From Narthecium ossifragum (lineage: Eukaryota > Streptophyta > Magnoliopsida > Dioscoreales > Nartheciaceae): 64,000 bases of DNA. The position numbers and the translations under genes are program-made. Location: NCBI GenBank assembly GCA_963920575.1, contig OY986969.1:4164001-4228000 (forward strand), in the 5' to 3' direction. This document shows, piece by piece, positions 9,061-19,542 of this stretch (position 1 is the stretch's first letter; each line of letters begins with the position of its first letter). The notes below the pieces were generated by a model. It was given only the letters and a program-made list of their open reading frames with translations, ran no database searches and was not told the origin of the DNA.

Positions 9061-9739
9061 TCCATCGTCATTCCCCGTGAAAGCGTATCCCGAGGTGGAC
9101 GCATGCACGCCTTCGTCACTCAACCATTGTCACCCCTAGTAACTAAAGAAAAACATATGGATGCATGCAGCATTCGTGACTCATCCACTCATCCATTGTC
9201 AGTCCTTATAAAAAGTAGTGATCCCCCAATTAATAGCAATTAAGAGGGTCCCTCGTGTTCTCTGCAGCTATGTGATGTGGTTGGTAGGTTTGCAGTTTGA
9301 ATTAACTAAGATTAATTAATTCAGACAAAGGGGCGTGGGGAGGGTATTATGGCCATTAAAAATTAACACCTAATCATGACTGTGACCTACGACACTAAAC
9401 ACCTTAAGAAAAAGATATCTACACTTATGGCTGAATATTTCCTTACCATACACCTAAACGCCAATTATCTGAAGTATATAACATCGACCGTGCAAACTCA
9501 TAATCCACGACATCGACTGTCATTACAAAAACATCAAAAAATTTAATTTTAAAGAGTTCCAAATTAAAGAAAATAAATACTAAACTAATATTTTATTATT
9601 CTTTATATATTTGTATTATTAAAATAAAATTAGGATCAACAAGTTTGAGCATGAGTATCGGGCTCGACTCTGGTTGGGCTAAGGTCTGTCCAAGTTTGAG
9701 CCCAATGTCAACTGGTTCGGGCCAAGTTGGGCCGACCTC
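9061..9739. other. Non-coding spacer
   Basis: Mostly AT-rich sequence with no supported gene. A short run near 9650-9760 holds GGCTCGAC, GGGTTGGGC and GGGCCAAG-type words of unknown origin. Confidence 0.5.
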
Positions 9740-10315
9740 GTGCTTGGGTTGGGCTTAGACCCGAAACTTTTCGGACGGATTCAGGCTGATGGCCTTGATG
9801 CAGATGCCTGGGAAGGGTCCTGCCCGAGGATCACCGTGTTCCTTTGGAAGCTTGCGGAAGATTCCGATGAAGTTGGCCTTGGCTGGAGTGGGTGCAATTG
9901 CAGATCCACTGTGCCCGCGCTGCGGAACTCAAGAGAAGTCTCTTGAGCACCTATTCTTCGATTGTTCGTAGCCTAGGGAGTTTTGGCACCATGTTTTCAG
10001 GAGAGATGCAGATTTTCGGGGGCATGGACGGAGTGGTGGTCGTTGCTAGCGGTGCCGCAGAAAACAGAGGCATGAATGATGAAGAAATCCAAAGTGGGTT
10101 ATGGCTTGTGGGAGTTATGGAAAGAGCGAAATAGAGTGGTCTTTGACTCGCCAATGAATCTGGCTACACACGTGTTCTGGCTCGCAAGGGAATGGGCATT
10201 CCTCGCCGGAGGTAGGAAGTCCGTGGGAGACGGGGAAGGAGTTTCATACAATCAGGACAGATGCGTCCTTTACAGGAAGGAATTCTGGGATCGGCGTCGT
10301 GTGCTGGAATGCTGA
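9740..10315 (+). pseudogene. LINE ORF2 fragment, zf-RVT region
   Basis: Across two or three frames the translation reads PRITVFLWKLA, then CPRCGTQEKSLEHLFFDC, then LWELWKERNRVVFDSP. This is the zf-RVT zinc-binding region and the linker that follows it in plant LINE ORF2 proteins. Frameshifts and a stop after the DC motif break it. There is no RNase H domain and no polymerase upstream. It is followed at about 10360-10376 by ATAATAATAATAAAAA, which may be a LINE 3' tail. It is the third LINE remnant in the first 10.4 kb, all on the plus strand. Confidence 0.65.
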
Positions 10316-10965
10316 AGGGCAGCGGCAATGGTCCCTTAATCTAGCCTAACAGCTCAATTCATAATAATAATAAAAACACGGACAGATTTAATAGCTCAAT
10401 CGCTGAGATAATACAAGGAGACAAAGAAACCAATATTTATTCATGTGGCAAAGACTACGTGGTATGTTGTTCAAATCAGAAATCCACATGGAAGTACCTT
10501 TTAATACCTAAAAAATTCGTTCCAATTCTGTGTTCAGTAAACTACAGTACACAATCAAAACCCATAATACTGATTTTTTTAAATTTTGAAAGAGATTGAG
10601 AGAAAAATGACATGGAGATTCATTTTGAGCAAGAAAGTAAAGAAGAAAAGGAGGAAAGCCTAGTCCAAGAGCAAACAGGAAAACCTTGAACATTGAAGTT
10701 AAGCCAAGCCCTTCTCAAAATTGACATGGAGATTCATTTGGATCGCTACTCGGATTGCATCTTAAAACTGGCAGAAGTGTGACAATACAATGAACAGATG
10801 ACTAACAAAATAGATAATTCTCAGCAGCTGTAATTACTAGTATCCATATCAAAAACTGAAACAAGGCATCAGGTAGATGAGTCAAAACTCCTTATAAACT
10901 TAAACAAAGACGGCTCAAAGAACACCTCCACACCTAATTGAGAAGCAAAATATAGAAGAGCTCAT

Positions 10966-13890
10966 CTAAGCTGCTCCAGCACCACCCTTGCCCTTCTTCT
11001 TCTGGATCTTCTTCATGTAGAAGTCAAGCTCCTTACCCTCCAAGATGTATCTGGATGAACAATGGCAGATATTGGTCAATCATGATAGCTAACTAATCCA
11101 GAAATAGGAAGGGGAAAAAACCTAGCGAGTCTAATTCCTTGCTTTGGACAGTATCTCTCAGGGTTCGACTTACCCATCTGCCCGGCCGCACTGGCCCGGG
11201 CGAGAAGAAATGCAAGCCATGAGCCGCCCACCGCTGAATTGCTCCTCAATGTGGGCATCAAGAGTACGAACCTGCTGACGCTTCTCTATCTTCCGGGTAA
11301 CATGGTTGCTCTTCTTAGCTTCCTCAGCAGCAGCAGCAGAAGCAGCGGCAACAGCAGCAGCATCAGCCTCTTGTCCCTATATAAGCAAGGACACAAACCA
11401 AAGAACACATCAACACAGTAGCGCAGAATGTAGTGGGGCTGAAGGACTATAAAAGGTGGAAGAAGGTTGGTTGTGAAAAAAGGTGAAGCTTTCAAGAGTC
11501 ATCAATGCAGGGGTACACACTTAATGTTGATGAAAAATTCCAACTACAAGCAATTGGCTAAGAAGAAATTGAATGAAATTACTCCAAACAGCACAACTCA
11601 TGCACCAAAAGCTCCCATGTCTTTGCTGGTAATGAAAATCAATTTGCAGCCTCATTAAATTAGATGTTGCATTCGTTAATAAATTCAATGAATATATCAA
11701 AGCTGTTAATCTGGTTAGAAGATCTCATAACTTTCACAATACTAGACTAATTCAAAACAATGAGAAAAGTTCCACCCACAAAAACATGCAAACTGTGCTC
11801 CATGAAAGATGAAAGACAGAATTATTTATACACCAATAATGGAAAAATGGTTGATCTTAGAGACATTTACAACGTGGAGGTTATTCATTTGTTATGTGAC
11901 ACAAGTGACAGCATGTGGATGATTATTTGCTAATAGATGGAGAATATATAGATATAATGGTCCAGCGCAGCAAGAAAGTTAAAAACAATTACATCAATCA
12001 TTATTATAGTCCACCGGAGGAAGTTTTTTGACAAGGGAAAGATTCATTACCTGGAAATGTTGCACAACTAGTGCAAGAACAGGACTGGTATTGAAGTAAA
12101 TTTGAGCATATATATGTGAAATCAAACTACTAAAAACATTTCCACTTGATGGATGCGTATGATAAATAAACATAAAGTTCATGTGTTCATTATAGTTCCA
12201 CTAAAAAAAATCTCAGAAAGCATAAAGCTACAAAATCAAATAATATAAATATTGAACATAAAAGTTATCCTTAAAAGAGGATTCAAGCTCACACGCAAGG
12301 ACTGATTCCATCATTTCCATACAGAGTAATTAACAAAAACACATCTCATGCAAATACACCTTCCAATACAACTAATCCAAGCAACTTGATAAGAATATCA
12401 AGGTGACTTAAAAGATTACACCCAAGTTTATGCAAAGTCATTCCAGATCAAACGTATCAAACATGACCTAGAATTTAACGTTGCTTCCAATAGTAAGTCA
12501 TAACATGCATCACATAGAAGGATGACACCGAAAAGTGATAAATATACAGGAGCAACACATTAGCATAGCACTTCAATACATAAAGAGTGAACATCCAAAA
12601 CAACAATATTGGTTACCTCTGTCGCTTCCTTCTTTGCAGCAGCAGCAGTTTTCTTCTTCCTCCCGATCTCAACACCATAGTGCTGGAGGTACCATTGCTT
12701 GAAGGGGGCAGCATCAACCTGAACGATGGCGCTCTTCACAAGAGTCTGAGTCCTCACAAGCTCATTATTCGAGGCATTGTACACCACATCCAAGACACGT
12801 GTCTTGCGGGTCACAGCCTCACTACCCCAAGAGTAGTTGCCAGTGTCCAGCCGGAGGGCCCTCCACTTCACATTGCCTCCTCTAACTCGGACCCTCCTCA
12901 CTGTCTTGTTGCTTGATAGCTTAGTGTTTGCAGGCTGCCGGCCCAAGTCATACCTGTCAAAGGGAAGAAGGATAAGAGAAAAATAAGTTTTTTTTTATCA
13001 ATAATAAGTATAGATTACTTTTAAGCATACGAGAAATCCATATGCAGATAGAGTATCAAAGAGAACCTGATCAGAGTAAAACAAAGAGCACTCAAATCAA
13101 ATACATCACTGAAAATAAAATGTCTTATTAGGTTAAAAAAAAGATATTCGACCATCTAATAGCGCAATTGTTCCTTTCACATGTAGAGCAACAGTTAGAA
13201 CAAAAGGTGCATGGCATGTTTATCAACTTCCTGAGTCCTATGAAGCGTATAAGAAACATCAGCACCAAAGGCATTCAGGTCTGATGCAACTGTTCCGATT
13301 ATGTTTCTTTGGCATCGTTCTATGCTGTCCAACAATGTTTTTTCTTTACTTCTGGGTTATCATGATTAGCTTTCCGTTATATTTGAGGTGCTAAACATCT
13401 ATGGAGCTACAAAAAACATTAAAAAGATAAATTGAACAGATGTATAACTACCGCCTAGAAGACAAAGCTGCATTTAGGAAAGAAAAATCTAAATATAAGA
13501 TGTATCATACTCTATAATTTCATCCTAAGCAATGAAGATCTTTTTAGCAGAAATGGAAACTCTAAACATTCTATTAGCGAAAGAAGCTAGAAATCTGTGG
13601 AAAAACCACAACAATATGGCCGATCCAAACATCTTTGGACTCCCCACTCGAACGCCAAGTTTAAAAGAAAGATCAAGAGCGAGATAGACGAAAAAAAATC
13701 TCACTTTCTCTTCTTCCTCCAAGCCTTCTTCTTCCCTCCGGTGGCCCGCCTCTTGTGCATCGAGTCTCGCGAGATACCTGCGACCACGACGCCATCAAAG
13801 TAAATCCCCTCCCAACACGAGATCCACAAGAGAAACTTAGCGGCATAGACCAATCCCCACGGATGAGATCTAGGTTTTCAGCTTACCCAT
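10966..13890 (-). CDS. RPS8: 40S ribosomal protein S8 (eS8), five coding exons
   Basis: Component of the small ribosomal subunit. Coding exons on the minus strand, in order, are 13887-13890, 13705-13777, 12617-12953, 11174-11367 and 10966-11050. They total 693 nt, or 230 residues plus stop. All junctions are GT...AG and the phases agree. The first coding exon holds only ATGG, so the second codon is split by intron 1. The protein starts [16 protein letters not shown] and continues [64 protein letters not shown] and [20 protein letters not shown], all strongly conserved eS8 blocks. An alanine-rich run ([16 protein letters not shown]) at the start of exon 4 is longer than usual. The gene is divergent from U11-48K, with a TATA box and telobox just upstream. 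Confidence 0.93.
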
Positions 13891-13999
13891 GTTGGCCGAG
13901 CGGTAGAGACGAGGGTTTCGCTTCTCTCTTCTTCCTCGGTGAGCCGCCGGCCGCCTCGCTCTGTTATCGCTCGCCCTCACTTCGCCCAAACCTCTTGGC

Positions 14000-14021
14000 T
14001 TTATATACAGAAAAACCCTAA
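14000..14021 (-). promoter_or_regulatory. RPS8 promoter: TATATAAA box and telobox
   Basis: Read towards RPS8, a TATATAAA lies at 14007-14000, about 110 bp from the start codon. Next to it at 14013-14021 is AAACCCTAA, the telobox common in promoters of plant ribosomal-protein and other translation genes. The site lies in the 402-bp interval shared with the divergent U11-48K gene. Confidence 0.6.
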
Positions 14022-14292
14022 CCAGTGGGCATTTGTGTCCTTTTAATGCAACAGATGGATCCGGGTTTATGAACTAATGGGGCGGATGCATCGCCGAACC
14101 GACCCGTACCAGACCCGATAGAGCTCTCTGTTCTGCCTTCCCCCCCTCGGTCTCGAGGAGCCTGCTGTACTTGATCAACTGCAGGCTTTGAAGCGAGAAA
14201 ATCCAACCGTTAGGTTTTGATTCAACAGTTGACATCACTTTTAAAGTTAGAAATAAGAGCCCAGCTCTTTCTTTGCCATCGTCTTCTCCAAG

Positions 14293-17200
14293 ATGGAGCA
14301 TTCCTTCGCCCCTTCCTTCCCTCCTCCACCTCACCCCACTTCCCTCCAAAACCCTAACCCTAACGTCTCCATCCCAAGCTCCACCACCTCCGATCTATCC
14401 ACCGCCATCTCCCAACTCAAAACCCTGATCGACTTCGTCGATTCCACTCTCCAATCCGTCTCCGGCCTCTTCTCCATATCGTCCACCACCAACCCCACCC
14501 TCCTCCGCTGCCCCCACGACTCCCGGCACCGATTGCCGCCGGAGTCAATCTTCCGCCACTCCCTCCGCTGCCTGTCGGCTGCCGCCATTCCTGACCTCTC
14601 GTCCCTCCTCTCGTCCCTCCGGTACCCCACCACTCTCCAATCCGATTCCCATTTCGGACGCGATGCATCGTTCACCCTTGCGCTCCCCGACCCGGATGCT
14701 GATCTCTGCTTTTCCATTGACGAGAAGTGTGATGGCCTCGGGTCCAACTTCTTCTACAAGGACTGCCCCGGAGTTGTCACCTTTCCGGAGTCAGACGGTT
14801 CCAGCAGGACCTTCACATTGCCAGGGTTCTTGGCTGCCGAGTGCTCGAACTTTGTAGGAGGGGATCGGGGCGTGGATGGGCTTGGAATTGGTGGAATTCT
14901 GCCTTCGGAGTTCTGGGCGTTGAAGTGTGAGGTGGCCGCATGGGTCAATTGCCCTCGTTCGTACTCATATTCTGTTCTTAGGGTTGCTTCGAGCTTGGAT
15001 ACGAAGGAGTGTGGTGCTTTGGAGAAGTGGGTAATCTCGAATTCTTGGAATTATGGGGTTTTGGTTGATTCGCATTTGAGGGATCATCTGGTTTTGCTTC
15101 TCAAGGTGTGTTTGAAGGCGATTCGGAGGGAGGCCTTTTGCTCGCTCAAACTGTCTTTGAGTAAAGATGGGTTTTCGGATCCAAACTATTCTACATTTGA
15201 GTGTCCTCGCTTGGTTGGAAGCTTGAATTGGTTGGCTTCTCAGCTTGCTGTGTTATATGGCGAGATTAATGCCAATATTTTTGCCGTCAATATGGTTAAG
15301 GAGTCTTTATTGCTTGCTGGATCGAATTTGATGTTGTTTAAGTCGGGGAAAGATGATGCTGGAGAGGATCATGCTGCTAAATCTGAAGATGCTGTTGATA
15401 GGGACACGGGTTGTGGGCTTTTGATGTTGGAGTCTGTTGGAAATTTGGAATCCAGAATTTGTTCCACAGAAGAAAGCAAGGGTCAAGTTTTTGTGTCTCA
15501 GGTTGCAGCTGCAGTTGCTGCAATGCACGAAAGATCCCTGCTGGAGGAACGGATCAAGGCATTGAGATTTGCCCATTCAGTTCCCAAATCGCACATGTAT
15601 GTTCTTCTCTTTTGTACCAGTTGTTTGCTATGCTTGGAAATAGTTATTGATCTAGCATTTTGATAAGTTTCCTAGGCGTCCTATGTTGCATGTTGAGACT
15701 GTGTTTTAGTTATTGGGCTAATGTGCGATGAATGAAAGGTGTTTGACATCACAACCAGAGTAGCTGGGAAATGTCTGCAAGCACCAAAAGAATCAAAAGA
15801 TCAGTTTTGGATTAATTCTAAAAAATAAAGTTCATTTCTGAGACATCAGAAGATTCACATATGATATGTTTTGTGAAATCTTAATCCTCCTTCGTCTATT
15901 ATTACACTAGCTGTTGTGTAGGATGAGGTCCTTTATAACCTACTCCGATTTCCAATTAAAGTAATAACTAATAAATACCGAGCAGTCTCATTAGTCATGA
16001 TTCTGACCGTGGTTTAGTTCTTTTGGGTTCCTTTAAAATTTTGTAGCAATCCCATTGATCACATTCTACGGTTCTATGTGAACTAATGCATCAGACCCTA
16101 CTTCATGGGAATTTGGGTTTTTTCTAGAGGATCTCTTTTTAGACTCCAAAAGCATATATTCCAGAGGTAAAACGTGTCATTTACAGGGAATTGTTAAAAG
16201 AATGAATTTTTTTTTATCTATGTACTTACATCTCTTCATGTGCAAAACTAATGGAGGAAATAAGGAATTCTCATCCACTTTTTCTTGCATGTTTCCTGTT
16301 TTGATATGCTTTATACTAACTGTGAGCAAGTCCATGTTCTCTGCTAAATTTAAGCTGGTCCATTGTGCTTGTCTTTATACACATAGTAGTCAAAAATCTT
16401 GTGTCTATGGGTTCGACACCTGAGTGAATTCTGACAACTTTTTTGGTGATCCTGCATATCACTTAGAGGCATGTTATATGTTGTATTGGCTAATCCCTAC
16501 ATTTATCTCAGAACTAAATGACAAATTTCCTTAGACGAATAGTTCCCAAGGGATGCAGGTTCACTGCGAAGCGTCTGTGAAACCAGCACTGGCTCTCTTC
16601 TTTTTTCTTTATTTTGAAGTCATCATACTACTGTCCTTTAGAGTGTAGAATTAAGTTTGCTATTCAGTATTTATCCACCAGCTGCTAGTTGTGTGGTGGG
16701 TAGTTGCTGTTTAGATTTCTATTGACCTTGTCATTTTAGATGTCCACAGTCCTTGGAGTATTATTTAGCTTTACCGCATGTTGCACTTCTCTGATGGCCG
16801 TTATTTCTATTTCCCCTCTTTCACCATTCAGAACGTACTCGACGTTGTGAAAGCTAGATGAAAATACTTGACCAGCATCATATTATGAGGGACTTAAATC
16901 AAAACTGAAGATAGAATGCAAATGGAACTTTGTTATTACAGCTATGTGGTCTGACTTCTGGGAATGATGTCTTCTGCAGCTGCTTTTCATGTTGTGGATG
17001 CGTTCTTTATTTTTCTGTTAGTTCTGTGTTACTATGTATTTTCAGATGCTTCGCTGCAATGTATTTGGTTTCTTGTTAGCTGGAAAATTTCATTAATTCT
17101 CACAAAGGCTGCTGACCTTCACAGATTTGCTGAGCATTCATATGTATTAACAAGAAGCAGTGAAGAACGGAGAAAACGCCTCAACTATAGAGCTGTAATA

Positions 17201-19216
17201 GAGCATGATGGGCTGTTTGGGCATAACATTGGGAACCAGGTGATTCTTCATTGAAACCAATAGAATTTTGTGGAATAAACGTATTCTGGATGGATTCCTG
17301 CTGAAAGCTTGTTGAAGAGTGAAGTATTTACACTAGATGGTTGCATGGATAAACTTCCTTTGCAGAAAACTTTTGCTGTACTTATTTTGGCATTAACTCC
17401 ATCGAGTAGAACTCAAGTTTGTATAGTTATATGCGTGTCTAACATTCATGTTTGTCATCCGAAGCCTATTTCACATGGGTTAAAAGATGATAAATATTTC
17501 TTGTCTCATAGCATGTGCATTTAATGCCTTAATTGCCGTGGATTGCTTAAATGCATTTGCTAAATTTTGAGGATCATTTCCCTTCTTACTTAACCTGAAT
17601 TTGGAAATTGTCCTGTGACACTAGGAGCTGCAAAAGTTCCGTAAGCTTTTTATTACAAGTCTTTATCTAATATATGGAATAAGGTGTTCACCAACTTGAT
17701 ATCCATAATCAAAGAGTTGCATCTTTATAGCTTGGGCCAATGAATACTTCTTGACGGGTTAGGGAAGAATATTGAGAAAGGAAAGAATGGCAAGAAGCAC
17801 GGATTGCCATGCCGGAGGCATTTGAAAGGTCGGCACGGCACTTGTTGTTGGCACCGGGTGTCCCGATGACACATGTGAGCAAAGGCGTTGATTCGTAATA
17901 GATTTTATCATATCTTCAAATGCAGCCAGTTTTGATTGGTTCTATTAAGTGTGTTGATTTGTAGTAGATTTTACCATATCTTTGTAAACCAGTGATTACT
18001 ATTGTAACATAAAATGTTATTTTTTGTAAACTATCTGTATGAATGGATCACATTCTGCCTCTGTAGGTTTAAACATTTGTAGGTGTATGTGTTTTACTTT
18101 ATGGGATTACTGTTGCAGTCATAGTGGGAATGTCTCTGTCTGTTATATGCTGCCATTGTGACATTGCTCTGTTATTTTGATTTGCTTGAGTGGGCACTAA
18201 TTTTTTGTCTACTCTGAATAATGTTGAAGGATTCGAGTAAGACAAAGACGAGAGAAGAACTATTAGCTGAGGAAAGGGATTATAAACGAAGACGAATGTC
18301 CTACCGTGGCAAGAAGGTTAAGCGAACTCCATCTCAGGTGAGTTGAATCGATTCCATCAAGCAAAGTATGTGCAACTCTTAGTCACTCATCAGAATTTAT
18401 AAGAATGCCTGTCCATTCATTTGCCTTATCCACGTGCTGATGTAACTTGTGACTTCCCTTTTAAAAGCTATCCTTCTCTTTATGAGAATGCTATGGGCAA
18501 TAATTTTTGTGTCTGTATTGAAGGTGATCCATGACATAATTGAGGATCATATGGAGGAAATCAAGAAGGCTGGAGGGATTGGATGCCATGTGAAAGTTAC
18601 TGGTGACGCTGTTATGCCACCATCAGAAGCAAGTTCACAGATATACATTAGTAGAAATATCAATGAGGAAATAAGCAGAACCGATAATGAGTTGGAGAAA
18701 TATATGGATTCACCTGTTCATAGGAAGTCACAACAAGTTGAGCACAACATAACCTCTAGAAGAGGGAGGGATGTTCCTAGGAGTGATAGTCCAATCACGC
18801 GCTATGATCTGCAGAAGTCTCGTCATAAAATTGACCATGAACACTCAGAGTACTTGGAGGATTATAAGAAACATAAACATGAAAGAGGGACTAATTATGG
18901 GTCTAGAAATTCTCCAAGTCGCAGCGATCATTCTCACTTGCGCAGGAGACATGCACTTCGGGAGAAGCACAATAATTGGAAAGAGGGTAGCTGTGAGGGT
19001 AGTGATTCTGATTTTTCTTCAAGGTATTACAGCAGTAGATCGACTTTGACATCAAAATCTTCCCGAGAAGTTAGAAAAAGAGGAGATGACTATACATCGG
19101 AAACTAGAAGTATAAGTAGTGGTAGATTTTCAGAGAGGCACAGATCAGTCTCTGTAACACAGGATGCATTTGATGACAGATATGATCCTTCTGGCTCATA
19201 TGATGGGCGTGCTTGA
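14293..19216 (+). CDS. SNRNP48: U11/U12 snRNP 48-kDa protein (U11-48K), minor spliceosome
   Basis: Subunit of the U11/U12 di-snRNP that recognises the 5' splice site of U12-type introns. Proposed coding exons are 14293-15596, 17080-17239, 18230-18337 and 18524-19216, about 754 residues with matching phases. The CHHC zinc finger that defines the family is complete: C73, H79, H89 and C93 (RCPHDSRHRLPPESIFRHSLRC region). Conserved blocks follow: YRAVIEHDGLFG in exon 2, KTREELLAEERDYKRRRMSY in exon 3, and DIIEDHMEEIKKAGGIGC in exon 4. The C-terminus is Arg/Ser/His/Asp-rich, as in many splicing factors. The exon 1/2 junction is the least certain: donor GTATGT at 15597 fits in phase with an acceptor at 17079, but another acceptor at 17107 would give a shorter link. 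A different frame (19164-19367) stays open past the stop and could be an alternative or frameshifted C-terminus. Confidence 0.88.
17780..17880. repeat. Dispersed GC-rich repeat fragment in a U11-48K intron
   Basis: A GC-rich island in AT-rich intron sequence with GGATTGCCATGCCGG and GGTCGGCACGGCAC words. Related words occur at 59570-59990 and 63780-63990. It is probably a fragment of a dispersed transposon family. Boundaries are not clear. Confidence 0.35.
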
Positions 19217-19382
19217 AATCAGTTGTACTGCTGTTTCTGTGGACATAAATCATATCAGGCTGGAGAGGTTTCACACTCCTACAGGCGGCAGTGCCCGTCA
19301 TCAAATTGAACTGCAAAGATATGATCTCATTGCAAGAAGACATGACTGGGATGATAACAAGGAATAATCAGTCATTGCATGA

Positions 19383-19542
19383 GTAAGTATTTTGAGTATC
19401 TTTTTTCATTTTGGAACTTTAATGTATTTCTTCTTGGATCCTTTCTTTATTTTATTTGCTTTCTTGCTTGGCGTATCTGTGCAGTATTGACTTATTCAGG
19501 CATCTGGAATTCATTCTCCAACTGTATCCTACTGTGTATCCT
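19383..19542 (+). promoter_or_regulatory. Candidate USSE: 3'-UTR intron with two acceptors and tandem U12-type 5' splice-site motifs
   Basis: A consensus donor GTAAGT (19383-19388) lies 167 bp after the U11-48K stop. It is followed by a pyrimidine-rich tract and two possible acceptors, GCAG ending at 19484 and TTCAG ending at 19499. Then come two GTATCCT motifs at 19524-19530 and 19536-19542, 12 nt apart. RTATCCTT is the 5' splice-site consensus of U12-type introns that U11 recognises. Known USSEs in 48K genes consist of tandem copies of this motif downstream of an alternative 3' splice site. U11 binding there activates the site and lowers productive expression. The match here ends after the seventh base (A or C follows instead of T), so the assignment is plausible, not proven. 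Confidence 0.55.

Noticed and set aside
18465..18480. GCTATCCTTCTC in a U11-48K intron as a possible U12-type 5' splice site
   Set aside because: Single copy, not at an exon boundary; the first base of the motif does not match RTATCCTT.
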